The notes: generated from the letters alone by a model not told the origin. Positions 1 to 8,605 are shown, counted from the first letter of the stretch. The stretch is DNA of 64,000 nt from Pseudomonas sp. P8_241 (GCF_034008315.1 NZ_CP125377.1:3360001-3424000); one strand, 5' to 3'. Numbers and translations are program-made.

Positions 1-972
1 GCGCCAGGACAGGTTCCACGCATCGCGAATCCCCGAGCACATGCCCTGGCCCATGAACGGTGGCATCACGTGCGCGGCATCACCGGCCAGCATCACCCGG
101 CCGCTGTGCCAGTTCGAGGCGATGCGCGAGCGGAACTGATAGACCGCATGGCGTACCAGGTCGGCGGTGTCCGGGGCGACCCAACGCGACAGCAGCGACC
201 AGACCTTGTCGGAGTCCTGCAGGTCTTCGATGGTTTCGTGAGGCAGGCGCATGAATTCCCAGCGGCGATAGCCGGGGCCACCCGGTACCATGGTTGTCGG
301 GCGTTCGGGGTTACACCACTGGCCGATGTCTGGCACATCCAGTTCCACACCAGGCTTGGGCTGCAGGTCGACCACCAGCCAGTCTTCCTGGAAGCCCAGG
401 TCTTGCCACTCAATGCCCAGCGACTGACGTACGAAGCTGTTGGCGCCGTCGGCACCGATCACATAGCGGGCGCGGACGCTTTGCTGCTCCTGACCCAATG
501 AAAACTTGCCGTCCTCACGAATCACTCGATTGAGCACCATGTCGCAACCATCGGCGTCCTGCTTGAGCGCGGTGGCTTCCCAGCCCTGATGAATCTGCAC
601 GTTGCCGATGCTTTTGGCCTTGCGGTCCAGGGCGGCTTCCAGTGACGGCTGGTTGAACAGATAGCCGAACGGCCCGTCGCTGATGGATTCGGCTGACCAG
701 TCGATTTCCACCAGTACTTTCCAGTCGGCGTTGAACCACTGATAGCGCGCCGAAGGCTGGGAGATTTTTGCCAGCTCTTCACCCAGCCCCATGGAGAGGA
801 AAACGCGGCGAATTTCATGATCGTAGAAAACTGCGCGCGGCAGGGGATAAAGCGCTGGCCAGCGTTCGAATACGGCGACCGAATAGCCCATCTGGCCCAA
901 CAGAATGGCCAGGGTCTGGCCTACGGGACCGTAACCGGCAATGGCGACATCGACTGTGGTGTGCTGATTCAT
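1..972 (-). CDS. FAD-dependent aromatic hydroxylase, MhpA-like (C-terminus beyond window)
   Basis: The first 324 residues are visible; the gene runs off the left edge. The N-terminus has the Rossmann FAD motif GYGPVG near residues 14-19, and the end of the visible part has the second FAD motif (LAGDAAHVMPPFMGQGM, around residues 296-312). Both are typical of class A flavoprotein hydroxylases such as 3-(3-hydroxyphenyl)propionate, resorcinol or orcinol hydroxylase. It would add a hydroxyl ortho or para to a phenolic OH using NAD(P)H and O2, in the cytoplasm. The start ATG is preceded by GAGGTAC. It follows an extradiol dioxygenase and an FAH-family gene on the same strand, so hydroxylation, meta cleavage and diketo-acid hydrolysis could be one operon. 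The family is clear; the substrate is inferred from neighbours only. Confidence 0.85.
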   Translation of the reverse strand, partial: MNQHTTVDVAIAGYGPVGQTLAILLGQMGYSVAVFERWPALYPLPRAVFYDHEIRRVFLSMGLGEELAKISQPSARYQWFNADWKVLVEIDWSAESISDGPFGYLFNQPSLEAALDRKAKSIGNVQIHQGWEATALKQDADGCDMVLNRVIREDGKFSLGQEQQSVRARYVIGADGANSFVRQSLGIEWQDLGFQEDWLVVDLQPKPGVELDVPDIGQWCNPERPTTMVPGGPGYRRWEFMRLPHETIEDLQDSDKVWSLLSRWVAPDTADLVRHAVYQFRSRIASNWHSGRVMLAGDAAHVMPPFMGQGMCSGIRDAWNLSWR

Positions 973-1076
973 GACTGTACCTCGTGTACTTCTCAATGAT
1001 TTCCGGACATGGCCGGACCCGTCGCGCGTTTCATTTGAATCGCGCGATGCAGGAAGTCAGTTTCGTTAGAGGTGGC

Positions 1077-1997
1077 TCAGGTCGGTGCCGGAGCGTGCGC
1101 TTCAGTGTTGAAGATGAAGTTGTCCGGGACGTCCGGGCCCCAGAGGTACAGGGAATTTTCCGGTGGGTAATCGCCGGCCGGCCATTCGCTGCCTTCAGAG
1201 ATGTAGTCCATGTCTGCCGAGTATTCGCAGAAGGAACCCCAAGGGTCCTGCACGTAATGGAAGTAGTTCGATCCCAGGCAATGACGGCCCGTGCCCCAGC
1301 CCTTGGTGTGTCCGGCCACGGCCATCTGCGATGCGCCGGAGCCGACTTCGTCGATGCTGTCGACTTCCCATGCCGCGTGGTGCCAGCCCTTGGCACTGCT
1401 CTTGGCGAACGCCACCAGGTGATGATCGCAGCCGTGAGCGGCGTGACTGAAGGCGATGATGTCCAGCGATTTGTCCGAGAGCTTCAGGCCCAGCGCCTGT
1501 CCATAGAAGTGCAGGGCGCCGAGCACATCCGGCGTGAACAGCAACACGTGAGACAAGCGGCGAGGGCGGACCTGCGGCAGGCCGTCGCGTGTTGTTGCGC
1601 CGCGGCTATTGGCGGGTGTGTCGCTGCTGTGGTGAGGCGTCTTCTGGTCGGGCATGGTCTTTTCGCCCACCTTGACCTGCAACAGATTGCCGTCCGGGTC
1701 ACGAAACCAGATGCCGTCGCCGATGCGGTCTTCAAAACGGCCGCCTGCGCTTTCGATCTGCTGGCGCAGCGCGGCGAAGTCCTGTTCGTAGCAATTGAAG
1801 CTGAGGTAGGCCAGGGACTTGGAGGCGGCAGGCAGGATTTTCGCCCACACATGCCCGTCCGCTGCCCGCAGTAGAAGTTGCTCCGGGCCACGCTCGACAT
1901 CAAGGCCGAAGCTTGCAAAGAACTGGCAGGCTTCATCCAGGGACGGAACGTTCAGCGCGTAGTGATCGATTGAATGCACACCATGGGACTGGCTCAT
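1077..1997 (-). CDS. VOC-fold extradiol ring-cleavage dioxygenase (cassette A)
   Basis: This 306-residue two-domain vicinal-oxygen-chelate protein has the size of a class I type extradiol dioxygenase (BphC family). Likely Fe(II) ligands in the C-terminal domain are His150 (RLSHVLLF), His207 (GWHHAAWEV) and Glu258 (SFCEYSAD), so it is probably an active dioxygenase rather than a structural VOC protein. A Pro/Ser/Thr-rich linker (about residues 113-145) separates the two halves. I chose the start at 1997 because GGAGG lies just upstream of that ATG; an ATG 12 bases further out has no such site. Upstream bases are A-rich on the coding strand and may be a degenerate Crc/Hfq site. It sits between an FAH-family gene and an FAD hydroxylase and probably cleaves the catechol or hydroxyquinol that the latter makes. 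Confidence 0.85.
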   Translation of the reverse strand: MSQSHGVHSIDHYALNVPSLDEACQFFASFGLDVERGPEQLLLRAADGHVWAKILPAASKSLAYLSFNCYEQDFAALRQQIESAGGRFEDRIGDGIWFRDPDGNLLQVKVGEKTMPDQKTPHHSSDTPANSRGATTRDGLPQVRPRRLSHVLLFTPDVLGALHFYGQALGLKLSDKSLDIIAFSHAAHGCDHHLVAFAKSSAKGWHHAAWEVDSIDEVGSGASQMAVAGHTKGWGTGRHCLGSNYFHYVQDPWGSFCEYSADMDYISEGSEWPAGDYPPENSLYLWGPDVPDNFIFNTEAHAPAPT

Positions 1998-2076
1998 GAA
2001 TGCCTCCATTTTAATTATTGTAATTGTAGCGCGCAGGGCTTGAGGGCGGCCCTGCGCGAGGTTTCAACCGGTGTTG

Positions 2077-2910
2077 TCAGGCTTCGTCGACCACCGGGTT
2101 GACCAGCTTGCCGATGCCCTCGATGGACACTTCGACTACGTCGCCGGCCTTCAGGTACACCTTTGGATTCATGCCGAAACCAACGCCGGCCGGGGTGCCG
2201 CTGACAATTACGTCACCGGCTTCCAGGGTCACCGCTTCGCTCAGGGTGGAAATGATGGTCGCCACGTCGAACAGCATGTCGTCGGTGTTGGCCGATTGCA
2301 CGACCTTGCCGTTGACCCGGGTTTCCAGCAGCAGGCCCTTGCCACCTGCCGGCAATTCGTCGGCGGTCACCAGCACCGGACCGAATGCGCCGGTGTCATC
2401 GAAGTTTTTGCCGACCGTCCACTGTGGCGAGATGAACTGGTAGTCACGTACCGAGCCTTCGTTGAACAGCGCGTAACCAGCTACGTGGTCCAGCGCATCT
2501 TCCTTGCGGATGTGGCGGCCGCCGCTTTTAAGCACCACCGCCATTTCGCCTTCGTAATCGAGGGTATCGGAAACACGAGGGCGAATCAGAGGCTTGTTGT
2601 GGGCCGTCAGACTTGAGTTCCAGCGCGGGAACAGGGTCGGGTAGCTCGGTTGAGCGTAAGGCGATTCCTTGGTGTGGTCGGCATAGTTCAAGCCTACGCA
2701 GACGATCTTGGTCGGACGCGCCAGCAATGGCAGGTAGGCGTCTTCAGCGATCTCAACCAAAGCACCATCAGCCTGGGCACCGTGGGTGGTCAGGTCGACG
2801 CCGCGGGCCAGCAGGGACTCAAGAGACTCGGCACCTAGTACGCGTACACCGTCGGCAGTGACGACACCCAGGACAGGTTGACCTTGATTGAGGAAGCGAA
2901 CGTAGCGCAT
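2077..2910 (-). CDS. Fumarylacetoacetate hydrolase (FAH) family protein (cassette A)
   Basis: A 277-residue protein of the FAH superfamily, which hydrolyses, isomerises or decarboxylates beta-diketo or oxo-dienoate products of aromatic ring cleavage. The metal-binding motif LDYEGEMAVVL (E-x-E) is present, followed by a second acidic site in a segment reading FNEGSVRDYQ where relatives usually have NDVSARDWQ. The end matches the family (VSGTPAGVGFGM, then a VEVSIEGIG strand). The start MRYVRF is the usual family N-terminus; in-frame upstream codons are rejected. It is the promoter-proximal gene of the leftward operon and diverges from a GntR regulator. In an orcinol- or resorcinol-like meta pathway it would hydrolyse the trioxo or acylpyruvate intermediate; that role is inferred. 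Confidence 0.85.
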   Translation of the reverse strand: MRYVRFLNQGQPVLGVVTADGVRVLGAESLESLLARGVDLTTHGAQADGALVEIAEDAYLPLLARPTKIVCVGLNYADHTKESPYAQPSYPTLFPRWNSSLTAHNKPLIRPRVSDTLDYEGEMAVVLKSGGRHIRKEDALDHVAGYALFNEGSVRDYQFISPQWTVGKNFDDTGAFGPVLVTADELPAGGKGLLLETRVNGKVVQSANTDDMLFDVATIISTLSEAVTLEAGDVIVSGTPAGVGFGMNPKVYLKAGDVVEVSIEGIGKLVNPVVDEA

Positions 2911-3004
2911 GACGAATTCTCTAGTTGGATTGGAAAAGGGTCGGTGGTGAAAAGCAGCCGACCGCGTAGTCACTAAGCTAAAACCAATAAAATATATCGT
3001 CAAC

Positions 3005-3020
3005 AAAAATATATATTTTT
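3005..3020. promoter_or_regulatory. AT-rich perfect palindrome between divergent FAH and GntR genes
   Basis: The 16 bases AAAAATATATATTTTT form a perfect palindrome in the 176-base divergent intergenic region. The surrounding 60 bases are far more AT-rich than anything nearby. It is a candidate operator or promoter core for the adjacent GntR regulator, but AT-rich palindromes arise easily by chance. Confidence 0.4.
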
Positions 3021-3086
3021 ATGAATGTGATAAAATTCACCGTCTGTGTATGATTCATCAGGACAAAAGGCGTAAAGGAGTCGACC

Positions 3087-3788
3087 GTGAGTTCCCCACA
3101 GATCAACTGGCAACCCGCAGACGTCGCGGAAAAGCGCACCATGGCCTCGCAGCTTGAAGCCCGTATTCGCCAGGACATCATCAACGGTCACCTGGCTCCT
3201 GGCAGCCGCCTGCGGCTCAAGGAACTGGCCGATGCCTACGACGTCGGTGTCATTCCCCTGCGCGAAGCCTTGTCGCGCCTGGCCAGCAGTGGCTTCGTCT
3301 CGGCGGCGGATCAGAAAGGCTTCAGCGTCGGGCGCATTTCCGCAGCGGAAATCGCTGATATCACTGCTGCACGGTTACACATTGAATGCAAAGCGCTGGC
3401 CGATTCCATTCGTTTGGGGGACGTGGAGTGGGAGAGTCGGGTTCTGGCCGCGCATCACCGGCTTGATCGCCTCACCATCGTCGAAGGCCCGGAGCGCCTG
3501 CTCAAGCCGGAATGGGAAAACGCCCACGAACTGTTCCATCAGGCGCTGATTTCAAGCTGCAATTCGCCAACACTTCTGCGCTTGTGTGCGTCCCTGCGGG
3601 ACCAGACCGCACGTTATCGTTTCTTGTCGATGCACTATGCCGACAGCAGCGAGCGTGATGTGCCCGGTGAACACCGCCAACTGATGGATGCCGCGTTGGC
3701 CAAAGATATCGACAAGGCGTGCGAGTTACTGGCCAGTCACTATCAGACCACGACCGATTCGGTACTCAAGCACGCACTGCTCGGATAG
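3087..3788 (+). CDS. GntR-family transcriptional regulator (FCD type)
   Basis: The 233-residue protein has an N-terminal winged helix (about residues 20-85: two helices, then GVIPLREALSRLASSGFV, typical of GntR recognition helices) and an all-helical C-terminal FCD-like ligand domain. The GTG start at 3087 is supported by AAAGGAG six bases upstream. It diverges from the FAH-extradiol-hydroxylase operon and is the likely regulator of cassette A. It may also act at the AT-rich region near 5.7 kb. FCD regulators usually sense small organic acids or pathway intermediates; the ligand here is unknown. Confidence 0.88.
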   Translation: MSSPQINWQPADVAEKRTMASQLEARIRQDIINGHLAPGSRLRLKELADAYDVGVIPLREALSRLASSGFVSAADQKGFSVGRISAAEIADITAARLHIECKALADSIRLGDVEWESRVLAAHHRLDRLTIVEGPERLLKPEWENAHELFHQALISSCNSPTLLRLCASLRDQTARYRFLSMHYADSSERDVPGEHRQLMDAALAKDIDKACELLASHYQTTTDSVLKHALLG

Positions 3789-3834
3789 CGGTGATGACAT
3801 CTCGCTCAAGCGGCTATTTTTCAGCATAGGCAAG

Positions 3835-3855
3835 CGACGCCTCACCAAGGCGTCG
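3835..3855. terminator. Hairpin between convergent genes
   Basis: CGACGCCT and AGGCGTCG form a perfect 8-bp stem with a 5-base loop between the GntR stop and the convergent acyl-CoA dehydrogenase stop. There is no long T run on either side, so it is a modest bidirectional terminator candidate. Confidence 0.45.
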
Positions 3856-3888
3856 GCATTGTCTGATTGAGCGAAGTGATTCCATTCT

Positions 3889-5649
3889 TTAGAAGTGTTC
3901 CTCACCCAAACAGAACAGATCTCTGCTCCCGGCTCGAATCGAGGTGTCCAGGCTTTCGATACGAGGCAGCAAACGGCTGAAGAAAAACGCCGCAGTGGCC
4001 TGTTTTGCCTGATGAGGGGGACTGTGGTCAATGGCCGCCTGGTCCATGCGTGCCCACATGTAGGCGTAAGCCACGTAGCCGAACAACTGGAGATATTCCA
4101 CGCAGGAACTGCCTAGCAGGTTGGCGTCCACCTTGGCCTGTTGCATCAACCAGTCGCTCAACGCTTCAAGACGCCGGGTGGCAGCAACCAGTTCGGCGCC
4201 GTAGGGCCTGTGCTGTTGCTGCGCGAACTGCACAATTTCCTCGGTGAATACCCGCAGCGCCTTGCCACCGTTGCAGACGACTTTGCGCCCAAGCAGGTCG
4301 AGGGCCTGAATGCCGTTGGTGCCTTCGTAGATCTGCGCAATGCGCACATCGCGCACCAGTTGCTCCTGGCCCCATTCACGGATGTAGCCGTGGCCGCCGA
4401 ATATTTGCTGGCCAAGAACGCAACTGTCGAACCCGGTGTCGGTGAAAAATGCCTTAGCCACCGGCGTCAGTAGCGCCACCAGTTGAGTGGCGCGCTGCTG
4501 TTCTTCGCCCTGGTCGGAAAACTTTGCCAGGTCCAGTTGCTGCCCGACATAGCAGGCAAAGGCGCGCCCCCCTTCGGTCATGGCCTTCATGGTGAGCAGC
4601 ATGCGGCGCACGTCGGGGTGAACGATGATCGGGTCGGCTATCTTGCCGGTAGCCACCGGCCCGGCAGGCGCACGGCTTTGCAGGCGGTCGCGGGCATAGG
4701 CGCGGGCATTCTGGTAGGACGCTTCGGCGCAACCCAGGCCTTGGATACCGATGGACAGGCGTTCGTAGTTCATCATGGTGAACATCGCCGCCAGTCCCTT
4801 GTTTTCCTCGCCGATCAACCAGCCTTGCGCCCCGTCGAAGTTCATCACGCAGGTGGCCGAGGCCTTGATGCCCATCTTGTGTTCGATGGAGCCGCAGCTG
4901 ACGGCGTTGGGTTCGCCCAGTGAGCCGTCGTCATTGACCAGTCGCTTGGGCACCAGGAACAGCGAAATGCCTTTTGGCCCCACCGGTGCATCCGGCAGCT
5001 TGGCCAGCACCAGGTGGATGATGTTCTCGGTGAGGTCCTGCTCGCCGCCGGTAATGAAAATCTTGCTGCCGCTGATGCGGTAACTGCCATCGGCCTGGAC
5101 CTGCGCCCGGGTTCGGATCAGGCCCAGGTCAGTGCCGGCGTGTGCTTCAGTCAGGCACATGGAACCGGCCCAACGACCCTCGTACATGGGCGGCAAATAG
5201 CGGCTTTTCAGTGCTTCGCTGGCATGGGCATCGATGGCCAGGCAGGCGCCGGAACTCAAGGCCGAATACAACGCAAAGCTGCAGTTGGCGGCGTAGAGCA
5301 TCTCTTCGAAACAGACCGCCAGCATCTTCGGCATGCCCATGCCGCCGAACCGGGGGTTGCCGCTCAGGCCGACCCAACCGCCCTCGGCATAAGTCGCATA
5401 AGCCTCCTTGAAGCCGCAAGGCGTACGCACCTGTCCTTGCTCCCAATGCGCGCCTTCTTCATCGCCGCTGCGGTTGAGCGGGGCGAGCAGGCCGGCGGTG
5501 AGCTTGCCAGCCTCGTCGAGAATCGCGTCGGCGGTGTGCCCGTCGATGGTGTCTGCCAGGGCCGGCAGGCGTGCCCATAGTGCCGGTGCGCAAAAGACCT
5601 CGTTGAGCAGGAATCGCATGTCGGTCAAGGGGGCATTGAATTCGGGCAT
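3889..5649 (-). CDS. Acyl-CoA dehydrogenase, long C-terminally extended (DmdC-like) type
   Basis: At 586 residues this is much longer than a standard 380-residue acyl-CoA dehydrogenase and matches the extended class that includes 3-methylmercaptopropionyl-CoA dehydrogenase (DmdC). Visible features are the FAD/substrate segment MCLTEAHAGTDLG, the ITGGEQD motif, the MNYERLSIG helix and the active-site motif IYEGTNGIQALDLLGRK containing the likely catalytic Glu. The extra C-terminal helices (after about residue 460) are present. It would oxidise an acyl-CoA to its 2-enoyl form using ETF. It is transcribed away from the cassette B operon and converges on the GntR gene. Its substrate may be a side chain left after ring cleavage, but this is not shown by the sequence. 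Confidence 0.85.
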   Translation of the reverse strand: MPEFNAPLTDMRFLLNEVFCAPALWARLPALADTIDGHTADAILDEAGKLTAGLLAPLNRSGDEEGAHWEQGQVRTPCGFKEAYATYAEGGWVGLSGNPRFGGMGMPKMLAVCFEEMLYAANCSFALYSALSSGACLAIDAHASEALKSRYLPPMYEGRWAGSMCLTEAHAGTDLGLIRTRAQVQADGSYRISGSKIFITGGEQDLTENIIHLVLAKLPDAPVGPKGISLFLVPKRLVNDDGSLGEPNAVSCGSIEHKMGIKASATCVMNFDGAQGWLIGEENKGLAAMFTMMNYERLSIGIQGLGCAEASYQNARAYARDRLQSRAPAGPVATGKIADPIIVHPDVRRMLLTMKAMTEGGRAFACYVGQQLDLAKFSDQGEEQQRATQLVALLTPVAKAFFTDTGFDSCVLGQQIFGGHGYIREWGQEQLVRDVRIAQIYEGTNGIQALDLLGRKVVCNGGKALRVFTEEIVQFAQQQHRPYGAELVAATRRLEALSDWLMQQAKVDANLLGSSCVEYLQLFGYVAYAYMWARMDQAAIDHSPPHQAKQATAAFFFSRLLPRIESLDTSIRAGSRDLFCLGEEHF

Positions 5650-5692
5650 TGCTGAACCTCGGCGGTGATGGGGAAAAATAATTTCTGAAAAC

Positions 5693-5730
5693 TATTGATG
5701 ACTTTATCAAATATGATGAATATATCAATA
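5693..5730. promoter_or_regulatory. AT-rich inverted repeat in divergent promoter region
   Basis: TATTGAT (5693-5699) and ATCAATA (5724-5730) form a 7-bp inverted repeat enclosing a nested TTGAT/ATCAA pair. It lies in the 148-base region between the divergent acyl-CoA dehydrogenase and monooxygenase genes. It is probably part of the divergent promoter and a candidate regulator site. Confidence 0.4.
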
Positions 5731-5770
5731 ACTCGCGCCGGGCCAGTTCAGCTCCGGGCATGAGCACCAC

Positions 5771-5784
5771 AAAAACAATCAAAA
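5771..5784 (+). promoter_or_regulatory. Crc/Hfq-type A-rich site before the monooxygenase gene
   Basis: AAAAACAATCAAAA contains AAAAACAA, an exact match to the AANAAYAA Hfq/Crc motif, just upstream of the ribosome-binding region of the gene at 5798. Binding would block translation while preferred carbon sources are present. Confidence 0.6.
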
Positions 5785-5797
5785 GCAGGATGAAGTC

Positions 5798-7027
5798 ATG
5801 AATGCGAAATACGCAGAACACACCGTGCAAGCTGTCGACACCGCGGCTGGCAAAGGCCTCGCCTTGCAGGACTACGCTCGTTCGCTGATCCCCACCTTGA
5901 AGGCCCGCAGCAAAGACACCGCGGCCCTTGGACGGCTACCCGCCGAAACCATCGCTGACCTGGAAGCCGGCGGCCTGCTGAGCATGACCACCCCGCGCCG
6001 GTTCGGCGGTGAGGCGGTGTCAGTGCGCACCTTCCTCAATGTGGTGGCGGAACTGGGTCGGGCCGATGCGGGGGTGGCCTGGGTCACGGCGCTGACCAAC
6101 GTCACCACCTGGTGCGCGGCTACCTTCTTTGGTGCCGAGGCCGCCGAGGAAGTCTTCGGTGGCGCCAAGCCGGCACGGGTGACCGGCGTGCTGTCGCCGC
6201 GCAAGGCGGTGGTGAAGAAAGTCGAAGGCGGTTACCTGATCGAAGAGGGGCTGTGGGGGTTCAACTCCGGTATCTACCACGCCACCTGGGACATGCTCGG
6301 CATCCCACTGGTCGACGCCACCGGCAAAGTTGTGGACCAGGGCGTCGCGCTGATTCCCGTCGAGCAGATCGAGATTCTCAACGACTGGAATGTGATCGGC
6401 ATCAGCGGCAGCGGCAGTTCCAGCGTGTCGGTGAAGAACGTGTTCGTGCCGAACGCGCGCATCGGCTCGGTGACCAGGGCCATCGAGGGCGACTACCCGT
6501 CCAGTCACCTGGCGGATGAGCCGCTGTTCCAGACCGCCTGCATGCCGATGCTGGCAATCATCCTGGCCTTCCCGGCGTTGGGCCTGGGCGTGGCGGCGCT
6601 GGAAACCTTCCTGGAAACCCTGCCACGTCGCAGCATTCAATATTCCTGGTACGCCAAACAATCCGAGGCGCCCATCACCCACCTGCAAGTGGGCGAAGCC
6701 TCGGCCAAGATCGACGCCGCCCGCGCCATTCTCGAACGCCACGCCGATGCCATGGATGCTGGCGCCGCCTCCGGCGTCTACATGGATTTCCTCGAACGCG
6801 CCAAGGTCCGTCGTGACGTCGGCTATGCGGAAAAGCTGATCTGGGAAGCGGTCGATATGCTCGCGTCGGCCTCCGGTGGCTCGCTGGCCTCAGCCAACAA
6901 CCCGATGACCAAAATCTGGCAGGACGCGCGGATTGCCTCCCTGCACGGCATCGTCACGCCGAACACCAACTTCGAAACCTATGGCCGGATTCTCTGCGGC
7001 ATGACGCCTGGCACCCCGTTTATCTAA
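5798..7027 (+). CDS. Flavin-dependent monooxygenase, oxygenase component (HsaA / HPA-hydroxylase C2 type)
   Basis: The 409-residue protein has the acyl-CoA dehydrogenase fold, but it resembles group D two-component monooxygenases (HsaA of steroid degradation, C2 of p-hydroxyphenylacetate hydroxylase, DszC). Supporting segments are GLLSMTTPRRFGG near residue 64, GVAWV near residue 93 and a central beta domain (GLWGFNSGIYHATWDMLGIPL). It would use FMNH2 or FADH2 from the flavin reductase encoded 36 bases downstream to hydroxylate a phenol. The downstream genes (extradiol dioxygenase, FAH protein, BKACE) complete a catabolic order of hydroxylation, meta cleavage and hydrolysis. A Crc/Hfq-type site precedes it. 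A true acyl-CoA dehydrogenase is less likely because of the adjacent reductase. Confidence 0.8.
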   Translation: MNAKYAEHTVQAVDTAAGKGLALQDYARSLIPTLKARSKDTAALGRLPAETIADLEAGGLLSMTTPRRFGGEAVSVRTFLNVVAELGRADAGVAWVTALTNVTTWCAATFFGAEAAEEVFGGAKPARVTGVLSPRKAVVKKVEGGYLIEEGLWGFNSGIYHATWDMLGIPLVDATGKVVDQGVALIPVEQIEILNDWNVIGISGSGSSSVSVKNVFVPNARIGSVTRAIEGDYPSSHLADEPLFQTACMPMLAIILAFPALGLGVAALETFLETLPRRSIQYSWYAKQSEAPITHLQVGEASAKIDAARAILERHADAMDAGAASGVYMDFLERAKVRRDVGYAEKLIWEAVDMLASASGGSLASANNPMTKIWQDARIASLHGIVTPNTNFETYGRILCGMTPGTPFI

Positions 7028-7063
7028 GCGGCGTTTCACCGGTATCAATGAGGAGTCCTGGTT

Positions 7064-7573
7064 ATGCAAGTCAGCGAAGTTGATGCGCGGTCCTTTCGCC
7101 GCGTAATGGGCAAGTTCGCCACCGGCGTCACGGTGGTCAGTTTCATCCACGAGGGTCAGCCCACGGGGATGACCGCCAATGCATTCATGTCGTTGTCGGT
7201 CGACCCGCCCATGGTGTTGATTGCCGTGCGTACCCAGGCGCGTTTTGCCAGCAGCATCAAGGCCGGCGATGCCTTCGGCATCAGCTTTTTGCGCGAGGAA
7301 CATGAAGGGCTGAGCAGCCATTTCGGCGGTCGTCCCGACCCGGAGCACAGCCCTGTGTTCAGTGACCTCGGGGCGGCACCTGTGCTGGAAGGTGCGCTGG
7401 TACAACTCGCGGTACGGGCCAATGCCGTGCATGTCGGCGGCGACCACTTGATCTACACCGCCGATGTCGAGGCCCTGGAAGAGTCAGACGGGCGTCCGTT
7501 GCTGTTTTTCTCCGGCGCCTACAAGCAATTGCACGCCCTCGATCCGGCCACCTGCTGGTTCGATCTGGGCTAA
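7064..7573 (+). CDS. Flavin reductase (HsaB-type) for the two-component monooxygenase
   Basis: The 169-residue protein belongs to the flavin reductase-like (FMN-binding split barrel) family: FRRVMGKFATGVTVVSF at the N-terminus, TANAFMSLSVDPPMVLIAV in the flavin-binding strand-loop, then the C-terminal FFSGAYKQL segment. It reduces free FMN/FAD with NAD(P)H for the oxygenase encoded just upstream. AGGAG lies eight bases before the ATG. A strong intrinsic terminator follows, so this gene and the oxygenase may form a short transcript separable from the rest of cassette B. Confidence 0.88.
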   Translation: MQVSEVDARSFRRVMGKFATGVTVVSFIHEGQPTGMTANAFMSLSVDPPMVLIAVRTQARFASSIKAGDAFGISFLREEHEGLSSHFGGRPDPEHSPVFSDLGAAPVLEGALVQLAVRANAVHVGGDHLIYTADVEALEESDGRPLLFFSGAYKQLHALDPATCWFDLG

Positions 7574-7603
7574 CTGAAAGATCCTTGAGTCCTGTGCTGC
7601 CGC

Positions 7604-7636
7604 GGGCGCGGTAGTGGTTAATCGCGCCCTTTTTTT
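7604..7636 (+). terminator. Rho-independent terminator inside cassette B
   Basis: GGGCGCG and CGCGCCC form a perfect 7-bp GC stem around a 12-base loop, followed directly by about seven T residues. It separates the oxygenase/reductase pair from the extradiol dioxygenase gene, so it either ends a bicistronic unit or attenuates downstream expression. Confidence 0.75.
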
Positions 7637-7652
7637 GACGATCCACGGGTTG

Positions 7653-7667
7653 AACAACAATAAAAGG
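7653..7667 (+). promoter_or_regulatory. Crc/Hfq-type A-rich site overlapping the ribosome-binding site
   Basis: AACAACAATAAAAGG carries overlapping AANAAYAA matches and runs into the AAGGAG ribosome-binding site of the dioxygenase gene at 7676. This is the arrangement expected for Hfq/Crc translational repression. Confidence 0.7.
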
Positions 7668-7675
7668 AGCACCAC

Positions 7676-8605
7676 ATGATTGCCATACGTGACATCGCCT
7701 ACGTGCGCTATCAGGTTCCCGACCTTGATGCGCAGGCCAGTTTCCTCGGTGATTTTGGCCTGCTCGAACAGGAGCAAACCGCAACCTCGCTGCAGATGGC
7801 CAGCTACGGCGGAGGTTATCCGGCCTACATCGCCGAACGCGGGCCGAACAAGGCCCTGGGTGTCGGCTACCGGGTATCCAGCCTGGACGATCTGCACCGT
7901 GTAGCGGCGCAATTCGATGTGCCTGTGCGCACCAATGAAGAACTCGGTGCGGGTTCCATCGTGACGCTTCACGACCCCGATAGCGGGCGCCTGGACCTGC
8001 TGTTCGGCGGTGATGTGATCAGCCCACGCCCGGTGCGTGCGGCACTGCAGCTCAATACCGCTGACCAGCGTCGCCGTGTCGGCACCACCAACCGGGTAGC
8101 AGTGCGGGCCTCCCATGTCATGCGTCTGGGCCACGTCGTACTGAAGACCGTCAACTTCCCGGCCATGTTCGCCTTCTATCAGGACGTGCTCGGCCTGCGG
8201 GTATCCGACAGCTACTACGGTGGCGTGCCGGGCAATACCGTCGCGGCCTTCATGCACTGCGGCCTGGGTGACGAGTTTACCGATCACCACACCGTCGCCT
8301 TGCTCAACCTCGGCGCGACGGAACCCGGGTTCGACCATTGCGCTTTTGAGGTCCTGGACTGGGACGACCTGTCCTGTGGCAACCAGTACCTGACGCAGCG
8401 CCAGCACCGTCACTCCTGGGGAATTGGCCGGCACGTGCAGGGCAGCCAGGTGTTCGACTACTGGCTGGACCCGGCCGGCAACAAGATCGAGCACTGGACC
8501 GATGGCGACCTGGTCAACGACGCCACCCCGGTCAGCCACGAGCCACTGACACCCGATGCGCTGTCCCAGTGGGCGCCGCCGTTGAATCCCGACTTTCTCA
8601 GCTAA
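7676..8605 (+). CDS. VOC-fold extradiol ring-cleavage dioxygenase (cassette B)
   Basis: A 309-residue two-domain VOC protein of the 2,3-dihydroxybiphenyl dioxygenase type. The likely Fe(II) ligands are His153 (RLGHVVLKT), His221 (GFDHCAFEV) and Glu272 (NKIEHWTDG), so an active extradiol enzyme is expected. It is clearly diverged from the cassette A dioxygenase, with a different linker and C-terminus. AAGGAG precedes the ATG and overlaps the A-rich repression motif. The FAH-family gene follows 28 bases later. It would open the ring of the catechol or hydroxyquinol made by the two-component monooxygenase upstream. Confidence 0.87.
   Translation: MIAIRDIAYVRYQVPDLDAQASFLGDFGLLEQEQTATSLQMASYGGGYPAYIAERGPNKALGVGYRVSSLDDLHRVAAQFDVPVRTNEELGAGSIVTLHDPDSGRLDLLFGGDVISPRPVRAALQLNTADQRRRVGTTNRVAVRASHVMRLGHVVLKTVNFPAMFAFYQDVLGLRVSDSYYGGVPGNTVAAFMHCGLGDEFTDHHTVALLNLGATEPGFDHCAFEVLDWDDLSCGNQYLTQRQHRHSWGIGRHVQGSQVFDYWLDPAGNKIEHWTDGDLVNDATPVSHEPLTPDALSQWAPPLNPDFLS

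Noticed and set aside
984..1874. 296-codon plus-strand frame
   Set aside because: Antisense to the cassette A extradiol dioxygenase, which has intact metal ligands and a good start.
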